Below are positions 1 through 7,926 of a stretch of 45,425 nucleotides of DNA, piece after piece. Position 1 is the first letter of the stretch, and every line of letters starts with the position of its first letter. Where the stretch lies: positions 1 through 45,425 of the forward strand of contig CAILFU010000168.1 in NCBI GenBank assembly GCA_903833595.1, given 5' to 3'. Position numbers and translations under genes: made by a program. The notes under the pieces were generated by a model. That model had not been told where the DNA came from. It did no database searches and saw nothing but the letters and a program-made list of their open reading frames with translations. Source of the stretch: an uncultured Pseudomonadota bacterium (lineage in GTDB: Bacteria > Pseudomonadota > Gammaproteobacteria > Burkholderiales > Methylophilaceae).

Positions 1-207
1 GTCTCTATTAAAGCAGATGGTAGTATTGAAGCGATTGAACTCAACCGAAGTTCAGGGCATAAAGTGTTAGATGAAGCGGCTAGGCACATTGTAGAATTAG
101 GTGCGCCTTATGCTAGGTTTCCTGACGATGTGCTCAAAGAAATAGACATTTTAAGCATTACCCGCACTTGGACATTCACTAAAGAAGATAACTTAGCTTC
201 AGAGTAA
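1..207 (+). CDS. TonB-like energy transducer, C-terminal fragment
   Basis: This is the last 68 codons of a gene that begins before the window; the frame is open from base 1 to the TAA at 205-207. The peptide has the look of a TonB C-terminal domain: a V-S-I-K-A-D-G-S-I strand, then SSGHKVLDEAARHIVELG and a PYARFPDD stretch, which is the usual 'S-G-x-x-x-L-D-x-A-A' helix followed by proline-rich loop and final strand. TonB C-termini contact outer-membrane receptors in the periplasm. Only the family assignment is supported, because the N-terminal anchor and proline linker lie outside the window. It reads towards the ferredoxin gene 39 bp downstream and may be cotranscribed with it. Confidence 0.75.
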   Translation, partial: VSIKADGSIEAIELNRSSGHKVLDEAARHIVELGAPYARFPDDVLKEIDILSITRTWTFTKEDNLASE

Positions 208-246
208 TATCGCTTTAAAATCATTAAGATTAAAAATTAACGAGCC

Positions 247-561
247 ATGACTAACCACTATCAACATCATGTTTTTTTCTGCCTAAATCAACGCGAAGAT
301 GGGCTGGCCTGCTGTATGGATAAAGGCGCAGAACAGGCGTTTGATTACATGAAGTCTCGTGTTAAAAAATTAGGCTTGAATGGTAAAAGTAAAGTACGCA
401 TAAATCGGGCAGGGTGTTTTGACCGTTGTGATGAAGGGCCACTTTTAGTGATTTATCCCAAAGCTATTTGGTATACATTCGTGGATAACGATGATATTGA
501 TGAGATTATTGAATCTCATTTAATGAATGACAAAGTAGTAGAGCGCTTAGTGATTAGCTAG
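247..561 (+). CDS. Thioredoxin-like [2Fe-2S] ferredoxin
   Basis: A 104-residue protein of the thioredoxin-fold (2Fe-2S) ferredoxin family. Candidate cluster ligands are C12, C22 or C23, C57 and C61; the second pair sits in NRAGCFDRCDEGP, typical of this family, where the first ligands come from an N-terminal C-x(8-12)-C loop. The protein is probably cytoplasmic and carries electrons for an unknown partner. The ATG at 247 gives a normal N-terminus for the family (MTNHYQHHVFFC). It converges on the HIT gene, and their 3' ends overlap by 8 bp, so no separate terminator fits between them. Confidence 0.85.
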   Translation: MTNHYQHHVFFCLNQREDGLACCMDKGAEQAFDYMKSRVKKLGLNGKSKVRINRAGCFDRCDEGPLLVIYPKAIWYTFVDNDDIDEIIESHLMNDKVVERLVIS

Positions 562-994
562 CAGTTAAAGCGCAGGCAACCAGCGTAGCCAATTTCTCTT
601 TCAGAGTTTTTTTGCTATTCTCGTCTAGCAAGGTCGTATGATTATCACGCATCGCTTCTCCCCAATGTGAATTAGGAAAATGCTGATCATTTTCAAAGCG
701 CGGAATCACATGCCAATGCACATGCGGTGTTTTGTTACCTAAGCTGGCTAAATTGATTTTAGTTGGATTAAATATTTCTCTAAGCGTAGTTTCTACAGCA
801 AACACAACCTTCATGATTCTAGCTCGCTGAGGGGGCGCTAAATCTGTCATTTCCTTCACATGTGCAATTAGCTCAACGCGGCAATAGGCAGGGTAGTCAG
901 CATCATTTAATAGCACGATACGGCAAAAATCGTCTTGCCATAAAATTTCATGGGGGCTGGGTTCGCACAAAGCACAAGGCTGATTGTTATTCAT
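554..994 (-). CDS. HIT family hydrolase
   Basis: A 146-residue histidine-triad protein. The catalytic HIT motif is HVHWH at residues 91-95, followed by VIPRF, the expected end of the domain. The N-terminus carries CALC (residues 7-10), a pair often seen in HIT proteins with a small zinc site. Family members hydrolyse nucleotide phosphoramidates or dinucleoside polyphosphates in the cytoplasm; the actual substrate cannot be read from sequence. It lies 18 bp downstream of nadA on the same strand, so cotranscription is likely. Confidence 0.9.
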   Translation of the reverse strand: MNNNQPCALCEPSPHEILWQDDFCRIVLLNDADYPAYCRVELIAHVKEMTDLAPPQRARIMKVVFAVETTLREIFNPTKINLASLGNKTPHVHWHVIPRFENDQHFPNSHWGEAMRDNHTTLLDENSKKTLKEKLATLVACALTAS

Positions 995-1012
995 GTTAAC
1001 AAAGCTATCCGC

Positions 1013-2113
1013 TTAAGAAGCGGCTAACATGCGGTCTAACGTGAGTTTGGCAAGTTTCGCTTCGTGCGGTGGCACTTTAATTTGATTAACAACGCGGCCT
1101 TCTACTAAATTTTCCAGCACCCAAACTAAATGTTGCGGATCTATTCTGGCCATAGTGGAGCATTCACATACGACATGACTCATAAACTGCACTAATTTAC
1201 CTTGCGGTTTCATTTGCTCGGCCAGGCGATTGACCAAGTTAAGTTCGGTGCCGACCAACCATTTCGTGTTTGCAGGGGCATCAGAGACCGTTTTAAGAAT
1301 ATATTCAGTTGACCCCACATAGTCTGAATTTAAGCACACTTCATAAGGGGCTTCTGGATGAGAAATCACAAGACCGTCAGGGTGCTCAGCACGAAATTTA
1401 GTAATATTTTGCAGGCGGAACATTTGATGTACTGCGCAGTGACCTTTCCACAATAATATTTTTGCATTTTTAATTTGCGCTTCGGTTAACCCGCCCATCG
1501 GCTGATCGGGGTCCCAAATCGGCATTTGCTCTAAGGGGATGCCCATTTTATGGCCAGACCAACGCCCAAGGTTTTGGTCAGGGAAAAACAATACTTTCTC
1601 GCGCTGTTTAAAGCTCCATTCAAGAATTTTTGGTGCATTGGTGCTGGTACATACAATGCCGCCGTGCTCCCCACAAAATGCTTTTAAGTCGGCGGCTGAG
1701 TTAATGTAAGTGACGGGGGTAATTTTTTCGTCGAAATTAAGTACTTTATTGAGCTCGCGGTAGCTACGTTCTACTTTAGCTAAATTAGCCATGTCTGCCA
1801 TTGAACAGCCAGCAGCAAGGTCTGGCAGAATTGCAATTTGATCTGGGCGGCTTAAAATATCCGCCACTTCCGCCATAAAATGCACGCCTAAAAATACGAT
1901 AAATTCTGCATCTAAAGTCTCGCAATAGCGCGATAATTTAAGTGAGTCCCCCGTGTAATCGGCATGGCGATAAACGCTTTCATTTTGGTAATGATGGCCG
2001 AGAATGACTAAGCGCGAACCTAATTTTTGCTTGGCAGCAATAATGCGGCGCTGACAATCTGCTTCGTCAACAGCCTGAAATTTCTCAAATTTAATGGGGG
2101 ATACTTGCATCAT
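1013..2113 (-). CDS. nadA: Quinolinate synthase NadA
   Basis: A 366-residue quinolinate synthase, which condenses iminoaspartate with dihydroxyacetone phosphate to quinolinate in de novo NAD synthesis. The sequence shows the GHHYQ motif near residue 40, AGCSMAD (C103), WKGHCAVHQ (C226) and the C-terminal CEC (C316/C318). C103, C226 and one of the last pair are the expected [4Fe-4S] ligands. SHPEAPYEVC and the GTELNLVNRL segment are also characteristic. The length is normal for the proteobacterial enzyme. An ATG immediately precedes the chosen one (MMQV), so the start is uncertain by one codon. No nadB is visible nearby. Confidence 0.97.
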   Translation of the reverse strand: MMQVSPIKFEKFQAVDEADCQRRIIAAKQKLGSRLVILGHHYQNESVYRHADYTGDSLKLSRYCETLDAEFIVFLGVHFMAEVADILSRPDQIAILPDLAAGCSMADMANLAKVERSYRELNKVLNFDEKITPVTYINSAADLKAFCGEHGGIVCTSTNAPKILEWSFKQREKVLFFPDQNLGRWSGHKMGIPLEQMPIWDPDQPMGGLTEAQIKNAKILLWKGHCAVHQMFRLQNITKFRAEHPDGLVISHPEAPYEVCLNSDYVGSTEYILKTVSDAPANTKWLVGTELNLVNRLAEQMKPQGKLVQFMSHVVCECSTMARIDPQHLVWVLENLVEGRVVNQIKVPPHEAKLAKLTLDRMLAAS

Positions 2114-2153
2114 CTTTACAGCCTTGCTACTTTAAGCTTAGAAAGCGCATATT

Positions 2154-2603
2154 TTATAACGATAATTGATGTCGTTCACCTAATCTTTTAAGGGCATCAA
2201 CATTGGTCCATGAAAAGACGCGCTTTGCAGCCTCTCGCCAATCAACCCATTCATATTGCACATGCTCATCAGGGGCTAGTGTAATGGCTATTTCTTTTGG
2301 GAGCTCAAGCGCAAATAAATGCTCTACGTTGGTCGTAATGCCGGGTGCATAACGGTAACGCCAATGTGGATAAATTTCATAGGTATTAGAAGTCTGCCAA
2401 TCTTGTAAATCATACCGTGTGGCATCCAAACCAGTTTCTTCAAGTACTTCACGTATTGCTGCTTGTCGGGGTGTTTCACCCGCTTCTAAGCTGCCAGTGA
2501 CTGATTGCCAAAATCCTGCTTTATCTGCACGCTCCATAATTAGCACTTGTAAATGGGCTGTATGAATAAGCACTAATGCAGAAACTGGGGTTTTGAATAT
2601 CAC
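2154..2603 (-). CDS. nudB: Dihydroneopterin triphosphate diphosphatase (Nudix)
   Basis: A 149-residue Nudix hydrolase. The Nudix box G-x5-E-x7-R-E-x2-E-E-x-G runs from G37 to G58 (GSLEAGET..., REVLEETG). The N-terminal FKTPVSALVLIHT and the later YRYAPG, HLFAL and EWVDWREAAK segments match NudB, which removes pyrophosphate from dihydroneopterin triphosphate in folate synthesis. Family membership is certain; the folate role rests on resemblance to NudB rather than on a substrate residue. It follows ispH by 25 bp on the same strand and precedes nadA, so these three may form one unit. Confidence 0.85.
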   Translation of the reverse strand: MIFKTPVSALVLIHTAHLQVLIMERADKAGFWQSVTGSLEAGETPRQAAIREVLEETGLDATRYDLQDWQTSNTYEIYPHWRYRYAPGITTNVEHLFALELPKEIAITLAPDEHVQYEWVDWREAAKRVFSWTNVDALKRLGERHQLSL

Positions 2604-2628
2604 GGTTTAAATATAGGGGCAGTTAGCA

Positions 2629-3609
2629 CTAAACTTTAGTGCTTTTAGCATTGCTTAAATTTTTTGGCAATTGAAACACGACGCTTTCTATGACCCCATG
2701 TAATTCTTCTACATGGTTTGCACCTAACTGTTGTAACTGAGCGATCACTTCTTTTACCAAAACCTCAGGTGCTGAAGCGCCAGCGGAAACACCTATTTTG
2801 TGCTTGCCAACCAGCCATGCCGCTTGCAAATAGCTGGCATTATCGACCATATAAGCTTCTACACCTTGTCTTTCCGAGACTTCACGCAGGCGATTTGAGT
2901 TAGAGCTGTTCGGCGAACCCACAATAATGACTAAATCACAATCTTTAGCCATCAACTTTACGGCATCTTGGCGGTTTTGTGTGGCGTAACAAATATCTTC
3001 ACTTTTAGGAGCGCGAATGTTTGGAAATTTGGTGGTAAGTGCACTGATGACTAAGGCTGCGTCATCCATAGATAATGTAGTTTGGGTGACAAAGGCTAAT
3101 TTTTCTGGGTTTTTTACCGTTAACTTTACGACATCTTCGGGTGTTTCTACCAAGTACATCCCTACTTCAGCCTGTCCCATCGTACCTTCAACCTCCGGGT
3201 GACCTTTGTGACCTATCATGACAATCTCTAAGTCTGCCTGACGCATTTTTGCAACTTCGATATGCACTTTAGTTACCAGTGGACAGGTGGCATCATAGGC
3301 GGTAAGTCCGCGCGCTTCAGCTTCAAGACGGACGGCTTTAGAAATGCCATGTGCACTAAAAATGACCGTGTTACCACTTGGAATTTCATCTAATTCTTTA
3401 ATAAAAATAGCGCCTTTGGCACGTAAGCCATCCACGACAAATTTATTATGCACCACCTCGTTACGCACATAAATGGGCGCGCCAAATTTTTCTAAGGCTT
3501 GCTCCACAATAATGATGGCACGATCTACCCCCGCACAAAATCCCCGTGGATTAGCCAATACAATATCGGCGCTAATTTTAATTTTTGAATCACTCTCTGT
3601 CATACGCAC
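2629..3609 (-). CDS. ispH: 4-hydroxy-3-methylbut-2-enyl diphosphate reductase IspH
   Basis: A 326-residue IspH, the last enzyme of the methylerythritol phosphate pathway, making IPP and DMAPP. The three [4Fe-4S] ligands are C25 ([12 protein letters not shown]), C109 ([12 protein letters not shown]) and C207 ([11 protein letters not shown]). The catalytic glutamate lies in GHPEVEGT (E139). Length is normal. A second methionine two codons in (MRMTE) is an alternative start. It diverges from purU across a 92-bp gap. The window also holds ispE, so two steps of the same pathway occur here in separate operons. Confidence 0.97.
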   Translation of the reverse strand: MRMTESDSKIKISADIVLANPRGFCAGVDRAIIIVEQALEKFGAPIYVRNEVVHNKFVVDGLRAKGAIFIKELDEIPSGNTVIFSAHGISKAVRLEAEARGLTAYDATCPLVTKVHIEVAKMRQADLEIVMIGHKGHPEVEGTMGQAEVGMYLVETPEDVVKLTVKNPEKLAFVTQTTLSMDDAALVISALTTKFPNIRAPKSEDICYATQNRQDAVKLMAKDCDLVIIVGSPNSSNSNRLREVSERQGVEAYMVDNASYLQAAWLVGKHKIGVSAGASAPEVLVKEVIAQLQQLGANHVEELHGVIESVVFQLPKNLSNAKSTKV

Positions 3610-3611
3610 TT

Positions 3612-3641
3612 TTTATTTGTTAAATTAACTTAAGGTATAAT
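3612..3641 (+). promoter_or_regulatory. Possible sigma-70 promoter for purU
   Basis: The 92-bp gap between divergent ispH and purU contains an exact TATAAT at 3636-3641. Eighteen bases upstream is TTTATT (3612-3617), a weak -35 match. The position fits transcription of purU, 60 bp ahead of its ATG. The -10 is clear but the -35 is poor, so this is a tentative call. Confidence 0.33.
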
Positions 3642-3701
3642 GCATATATTAACCTAAATTTGCACACGCTTATTCCATTTAGAACTTGAGCCCGCTTAAA
3701 C

Positions 3702-4571
3702 ATGAACCATACTGCCACTAAAAATACTGCGACACTTTTGATTACTTGCCCTGACAGTAAAGGCATCGTCGCGGCAATTGCAGAGTTCCTCTATCAGCAC
3801 AATGCCAACATTTTGCATGCTGATCAGCATCAAGATGCTGAAAATAACCTATTTTTAATGCGCGTTGAGTGGGACTTAGCAGGCTTTAGTTTGCCCACTA
3901 CCGACTTTGAGCAACATTTTTCAGCGATTGCTAGCCGCTTTAATATGCAGTGGCAGCTTAATCTCTCACAAAAACCATTACGCGTGGCGATTATGGTCTC
4001 GCAATATGATCACTGTTTAGCAGATTTATTACATAGACATAAAAACGGTGAGTTGGTTTGTGATATCCCACTTATTATCAGCAACCACCGCGATACTGAA
4101 GCCTTAGCTAAATTTTATGGGGTAGATTTCCATTATATTCAGGTCAATAAAGATAATAAAGCAGCTGCAGAAGCTGAGCAATTTGCTTTGTTTGACCAGT
4201 ATCAAATTGATTTAATTGTATTAGCGCGTTATATGCAGATTTTATCGCCCAATTTTGTAGCGCGTTATCCTAAGCAAATTATTAACATCCACCACTCATT
4301 TTTGCCGGCGTTTATTGGGGCCAAGCCTTATCACCGTGCATTTGAACGTGGCGTAAAGCTGATAGGGGCAACAGCTCATTATGTGACTGAAGTGTTGGAC
4401 GAAGGTCCAATTATTGAGCAAGATATTGATCGCATCTCACACCGAGATCAGGTTGAAGATTTGATTCAAAAAGGTCGAGATTTAGAGCGGATTGTACTTT
4501 CAAAAGCAGTACGTTGGCACATTGAAAATCGTATTCTACTGTACGCCAATAAGACGGTAATTTTTGATTAG
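3702..4571 (+). CDS. purU: Formyltetrahydrofolate deformylase PurU
   Basis: A 289-residue PurU that hydrolyses 10-formyl-THF to formate and THF. An N-terminal ACT domain (about residues 10-85, starting LLITCPDSKGIVAAIAEFL) precedes a formyltransferase-like domain. Catalytic-type residues are N195 and H197 in NIHHSFLPAF and D233 in VLDEGPIIEQD, with the G-A-K-P-Y-H-x-A segment between. In a methylotroph this enzyme could help move one-carbon units between folate and formate; that role is inference. The gene stands alone and ends at a strong hairpin terminator. Confidence 0.96.
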   Translation: MNHTATKNTATLLITCPDSKGIVAAIAEFLYQHNANILHADQHQDAENNLFLMRVEWDLAGFSLPTTDFEQHFSAIASRFNMQWQLNLSQKPLRVAIMVSQYDHCLADLLHRHKNGELVCDIPLIISNHRDTEALAKFYGVDFHYIQVNKDNKAAAEAEQFALFDQYQIDLIVLARYMQILSPNFVARYPKQIINIHHSFLPAFIGAKPYHRAFERGVKLIGATAHYVTEVLDEGPIIEQDIDRISHRDQVEDLIQKGRDLERIVLSKAVRWHIENRILLYANKTVIFD

Positions 4572-4594
4572 TAGGGATTGGGTAAGATTCAAAT

Positions 4595-4625
4595 AAAAAG
4601 GCGAAGCTTGTGCTTCGCCTTTTTT
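4595..4625. terminator. Bidirectional intrinsic terminator after purU
   Basis: A perfect stem AGGCGAAGC / GCTTCGCCT with a TTGT loop (4599-4620), with A5 before it and T5 after it, so it can work on both strands. It separates purU (+) from the small exported-peptide gene (-) that converges on it. Confidence 0.9.
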
Positions 4626-4639
4626 AATACTTAAACGTT

Positions 4640-4780
4640 TTATTCTACAACTGGTGCATCTAGTGGTGGAATGACCGGATCATCCACAGGTGCTATTTCT
4701 GGTAATGCTTCACCAGCGAAGGCAACGGGTACAGCATTAAAAGCAAAGACAAACAGTAAACTTAATAAAAGCTTTCTCAT
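4640..4780 (-). CDS. Small exported acidic, proline-rich peptide (46 aa)
   Basis: A 46-residue reading frame preceded by a strong ribosome binding site (AAGGGGAAGAA directly before ATG). Residues 1-22 form a classical signal peptide (MRKLLLSLLFVFAF...AVPVAFA) with a plausible signal peptidase I site after A-F-A. The predicted mature part is only about 24 residues, rich in Pro, Glu, Asp and Val (GEALPEIAPVDDPVIPPL then DAPVVE). There is no cysteine, so it is not a lipoprotein. It lies between the purU terminator and lysA. I do not recognise the family and infer no function beyond export. Confidence 0.6.
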   Translation of the reverse strand: MRKLLLSLLFVFAFNAVPVAFAGEALPEIAPVDDPVIPPLDAPVVE

Positions 4781-4915
4781 TTCTTCCCCTTAAATTGCAA
4801 TAAAAACTGCATTATTTAGAATAAACACATCAGTTAAGTTTTTGTACTCAGCTGAAGCATGAATTTACGCTCTGTTAATAATGTGTGCAACCGTTTTTTT
4901 TAGGGACTTACTCGT

Positions 4916-6178
4916 TTACATATTGGGTAGGATTTTCTCTAAAGCAAATAGGTCTGCAATCTGTTCGCGCTGCCTAATCAGGTGACATTGTTTCCCATCG
5001 ACCATTACTTCAGCAGCACGCGGCCTGGTGTTGTAGTTGCTAGACATACTCATGCCGTAAGCGCCTGCAGACATGATAGCCAGCAAATCACCTTCTTGTA
5101 GGGCTAGGGTGCGGTCATGACCTAAAAAGTCACCACTCTCACAGACTGGGCCAACAATTTCATAAGTTTCTGCTTGAATGGTTGGTTGCGCACTGTGAGA
5201 CTGCACCGTTTTAATATCATGGTAAGCATCGTAGAGCGCTGGACGCATTAAATCATTCATCGCCGCATCGACGATGGCAAAATTTTTCGCTTCAGTACGT
5301 TTTAAGTACTCTACTTTAGTCAATAAAACGCCTGCATTGCCCACTAAAGCACGGCCAGGTTCAAACACCAATTTCACATTGCGACCAGTTAATTTTTCAC
5401 GCATAGCGGTGGCATACACTGAAAACTCAGGCGGCGTTTCGTCGCTATAGCAAATGCCAATGCCGCCTCCTGCATCAATGTGGCGAATATGAATGCCTCT
5501 TGCTTCTAATGCGTCGACTAAGGCTAATACCCGATCTAATGCATCTAAAAATGGCGAGAGTTCGGTAATTTGTGAGCCAATATGACAATCAACACCATGT
5601 ACTTCAATGTTGGGCATTGCTGCCGCTTTTGAGTAAATATCGAGTGCGTCTTCATAGGCTACGCCAAACTTATTATTCTTTAGCCCGGTTGAAATGTAAG
5701 GATGTGTTTTTGCGTCTACGTTTGGATTGACGCGTAGTGAGACAGGCGCTATTTTTCCCATAAAGCTGGCCACATCATTTAAACGCAGTAACTCGCTGAC
5801 TGACTCTACATTAAAGCAAAAAATACCTGCATTCAGCGCCGCTTGCATTTCTACTTCGGTTTTCCCGACACCTGAGAACACGATTTTTTTCGGATCGCCA
5901 CCAGCGGCCAATACGCGCGCTAATTCACCACCAGACACAATGTCAAAGCCTGCGCCAAGGCTGGCAAACAAGTTCAAAATAGCTAAATTAGGGTTAGATT
6001 TAACCGCAAAACATACCAGATGATCCGTGCCCTTGAAGCCTGCGCTAAATTGTTCAAACGCGTTGATAAGGGCTGCTTTTGAGTACACATAACAGGGCGT
6101 ACCAAATTCATTAGCAATGTTATTCAGGGCTACGTTTTCGGCATGTAAGATATTATTTTTAGGGGTAAAAGGGTTCAC
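4916..6178 (-). CDS. lysA: Diaminopimelate decarboxylase LysA
   Basis: A 420-residue fold-III PLP enzyme that makes lysine from meso-diaminopimelate. The PLP lysine is K60 in CFAVKSNPNL. H199 lies in VDCHIGSQ, the GGG phosphate loop in HIDAGGGIGI, the FEPGRALVGNAG segment near residue 272, and the active-site cysteine C346 in PVCESGDFLG. These are the expected DAP decarboxylase motifs at normal spacing, and the length is normal. It lies 37 bp downstream of lptM, the gene pair commonly seen in proteobacteria. Confidence 0.97.
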   Translation of the reverse strand: MNPFTPKNNILHAENVALNNIANEFGTPCYVYSKAALINAFEQFSAGFKGTDHLVCFAVKSNPNLAILNLFASLGAGFDIVSGGELARVLAAGGDPKKIVFSGVGKTEVEMQAALNAGIFCFNVESVSELLRLNDVASFMGKIAPVSLRVNPNVDAKTHPYISTGLKNNKFGVAYEDALDIYSKAAAMPNIEVHGVDCHIGSQITELSPFLDALDRVLALVDALEARGIHIRHIDAGGGIGICYSDETPPEFSVYATAMREKLTGRNVKLVFEPGRALVGNAGVLLTKVEYLKRTEAKNFAIVDAAMNDLMRPALYDAYHDIKTVQSHSAQPTIQAETYEIVGPVCESGDFLGHDRTLALQEGDLLAIMSAGAYGMSMSSNYNTRPRAAEVMVDGKQCHLIRQREQIADLFALEKILPNM

Positions 6179-6215
6179 ATTGATGGCTTATGAGTGTTAA
6201 AAAAGACAGCAGGTT

Positions 6216-6344
6216 TTATTGGCTTGCTGGGGTTGTTTGTGGGTATTTGTGCTCAGGAATATACAGCGGACCTTTAATGCCGCAGCTATTTAATACGCAA
6301 CAAATTGCGGCCAATAGTAATATGCGAGCAGTTATTTTTTGCAT
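6216..6344 (-). CDS. lptM: Small lipoprotein LptM (YifL-like)
   Basis: A 42-residue lipoprotein just upstream of lysA. The ATG at 6344 opens MQKITARILLLAAI, a hydrophobic signal ending in the lipobox L-N-S-C with the lipidated Cys at residue 21. The mature start CGIKGPLYIPE is the hallmark of LptM, where CG(L/I)KGPLY(L/F)P is nearly invariant. In Enterobacteria LptM assists oxidative maturation of the LptD/LptE translocon; that role here is by family. Its position next to lysA agrees. It is shorter than most gene-calling cut-offs. Confidence 0.9.
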   Translation of the reverse strand: MQKITARILLLAAICCVLNSCGIKGPLYIPEHKYPQTTPASQ

Positions 6345-6537
6345 CTATTTTAAAGTCTCGGCTGAGTAGCACTCTATTTAAATATTTATAGCATGATTGC
6401 TTTAAATCTCAGCAAATTTTAACATAAAGCATCCAAAAGTACCGTTTATCGGCCAAATTTTACCGATTATCGATTCAGACTAGACATTGATAACTAGCCT
6501 GTGCATGATGCAATTTAAGTAAAAATTGGAGAAACTC

Positions 6538-6999
6538 ATGCAGACCAGCACCTCTATGCAACTCGACAAAAAATTAAATAGCACCAAGATTGTTTTAGCT
6601 CAAAAAGGGTTTACCTTAATTGAGTTAATGATTGTGGTACTGATTATTGGCGTTTTGTCTAAAATCGCAATGCCCAGTTATGTGGATTATGTTAAGCGCG
6701 GCAAGGCGGCTGAAGCCACTTCTACTTTGGCCGATTTGAGGGTGAAGATGGAACAGTATTATCAAGATAATCGTACTTATGTTGGGGGAAACTGTGCGCC
6801 AGCCAGTGGCGCTAAATACTTTACTTATAGCTGTACCGCACAAACGGCAACGGCTTACACGCTTCAGGCGGCAGGTAAGGCCTCAGAACATATGGGCAAC
6901 TTTAACTTCACTGTGAATGAAAGTAATGCCAAAACATCCACTTTTGATGGGACAAGTGGCGGTACATGCTGGTTAACTAACAAAGGCAGTACCTGCTAA
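6538..6999 (+). CDS. pilE: Type IV pilin-like protein (PilE/ComP type)
   Basis: A 153-residue prepilin. The prepilin peptidase site is QKG|FTLIELMIVV (G24/F25), with E at +5, followed by a long hydrophobic N-terminal helix and YVDYVKRGKAAEA. The C-terminal half has cysteine pairs (GGNCAP and YSCTA; GGTCW and the final STC), typical of the pilin D-region. I place the start at ATG 6538 because GGAG (6528-6531) lies 6 bases before it; an in-frame TTG at 6526 would overlap that site. The leader is then 24 residues, long for a pilin; ATG 6556 would give 18. First gene of a six-gene operon; its stop overlaps the fimT start (TAATG). Confidence 0.85.
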   Translation: MQTSTSMQLDKKLNSTKIVLAQKGFTLIELMIVVLIIGVLSKIAMPSYVDYVKRGKAAEATSTLADLRVKMEQYYQDNRTYVGGNCAPASGAKYFTYSCTAQTATAYTLQAAGKASEHMGNFNFTVNESNAKTSTFDGTSGGTCWLTNKGSTC

Positions 7000-7523
7000 T
7001 GTTCTTACCTAACAACAAGTCACTCGGTTTCAGCCTAATAGAATTACTGATAGGCATGACGATTATGGCTGTTGTGATCGCTATAGGGATGCCTAGTTAC
7101 AGCGCATGGATTCAAAATACGCGCATTCGTACTGCGGCAGAATCAATTCAGAATGGCTTGCAAGTGGCGCGCGCCGAAGCTGTTAAAAGAAACGTATCGG
7201 TACAATTTGTATTAAGTGACGGTGCCGCTTGGTTGGTAGGTTGTGAAACCGTCAATAGCACTTGTCCTGCCATCATACAAAGCCGTACGGTCGGTGAGGG
7301 TTCGTCCGGTGACATCACCCTTGCTACTGATGCAGCATTTACTGTTGTGTTTAATAATCTTGGTGCTGTCAATGTATCTCCTACGCCGTTTACACGAGTA
7401 GATGTCGATTCTAGTGTCGCTGCGGCAGATCGGCCGCTTCGTATTACGATTGGGGTTGGCGGCAATATTCGTATGTGTGATCCCTCTACCACCTTGTCAT
7501 CAACAGACCCCAGAAAGTGCTAA
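6999..7523 (+). CDS. fimT: Pseudopilin FimT/GspH family
   Basis: A 174-residue minor pilin. The prepilin site is SLG|FSLIELLIGM with the +5 glutamate, followed by PSYSAWIQNTRIRTAAESIQ and LQVARAEAVKRN, the hallmark of FimT/GspH proteins. FimT-type minor pilins help prime pilus assembly in the inner membrane and periplasm and can bind DNA in some species; only the family is supported here. The ATG overlaps the pilE stop by one base, and a 12-bp gap follows before pilV. Confidence 0.9.
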   Translation: MFLPNNKSLGFSLIELLIGMTIMAVVIAIGMPSYSAWIQNTRIRTAAESIQNGLQVARAEAVKRNVSVQFVLSDGAAWLVGCETVNSTCPAIIQSRTVGEGSSGDITLATDAAFTVVFNNLGAVNVSPTPFTRVDVDSSVAAADRPLRITIGVGGNIRMCDPSTTLSSTDPRKC

Positions 7524-7535
7524 TGAGGAAACATC

Positions 7536-7925
7536 ATGAAGATTAAACATCATACGGCTATAGCAAGCTTGCGGCGTCGTTCGCAACAAGGGGTAGTCAT
7601 ACTAGAATCACTCATTGCCATTCTTATTTTCTCTATGGGGATTCTTGCCTTGGTGGGTTTACAGGCAGCCATGGTGAGTAATACGACTTCATCAAAATTT
7701 CGTGCCGATGCAAGTTATATCGCGCAACAAAAACTTGGGCTACTTTGGGCCGACCCAGCCAATGTGGCAGCCTCTGATTCTGATGTGCCAGAATTGCCCA
7801 ATGGCAGATGTTCAATTACCCTGCTCGCAGCTGGGGAAGTACAGATTGTAGTGACTTGGCAGCAGCCAGGTGAAACGGAAATACATAACGTCACCACAAG
7901 CGCACGTATCGCCGGAGGGGCTTAA
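7536..7925 (+). CDS. pilV: Type IV pilus minor pilin PilV
   Basis: A 129-residue minor pilin. Its N-terminus shows the PilV-type site QQG|VVILESLIAILIFSMG with E at +5 and LALVGLQAAMV after it. The rest is short, with RADASYIAQQKLGLLWADP, characteristic of PilV, then strands ending in TTSARIAGG. A clear GAGGAAA site precedes the ATG. PilV, with PilW and PilX, forms the pilus initiation/tip complex that recruits PilY1. The next gene starts immediately after its stop. Confidence 0.9.
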   Translation: MKIKHHTAIASLRRRSQQGVVILESLIAILIFSMGILALVGLQAAMVSNTTSSKFRADASYIAQQKLGLLWADPANVAASDSDVPELPNGRCSITLLAAGEVQIVVTWQQPGETEIHNVTTSARIAGGA

Positions 7926-7926
7926 C

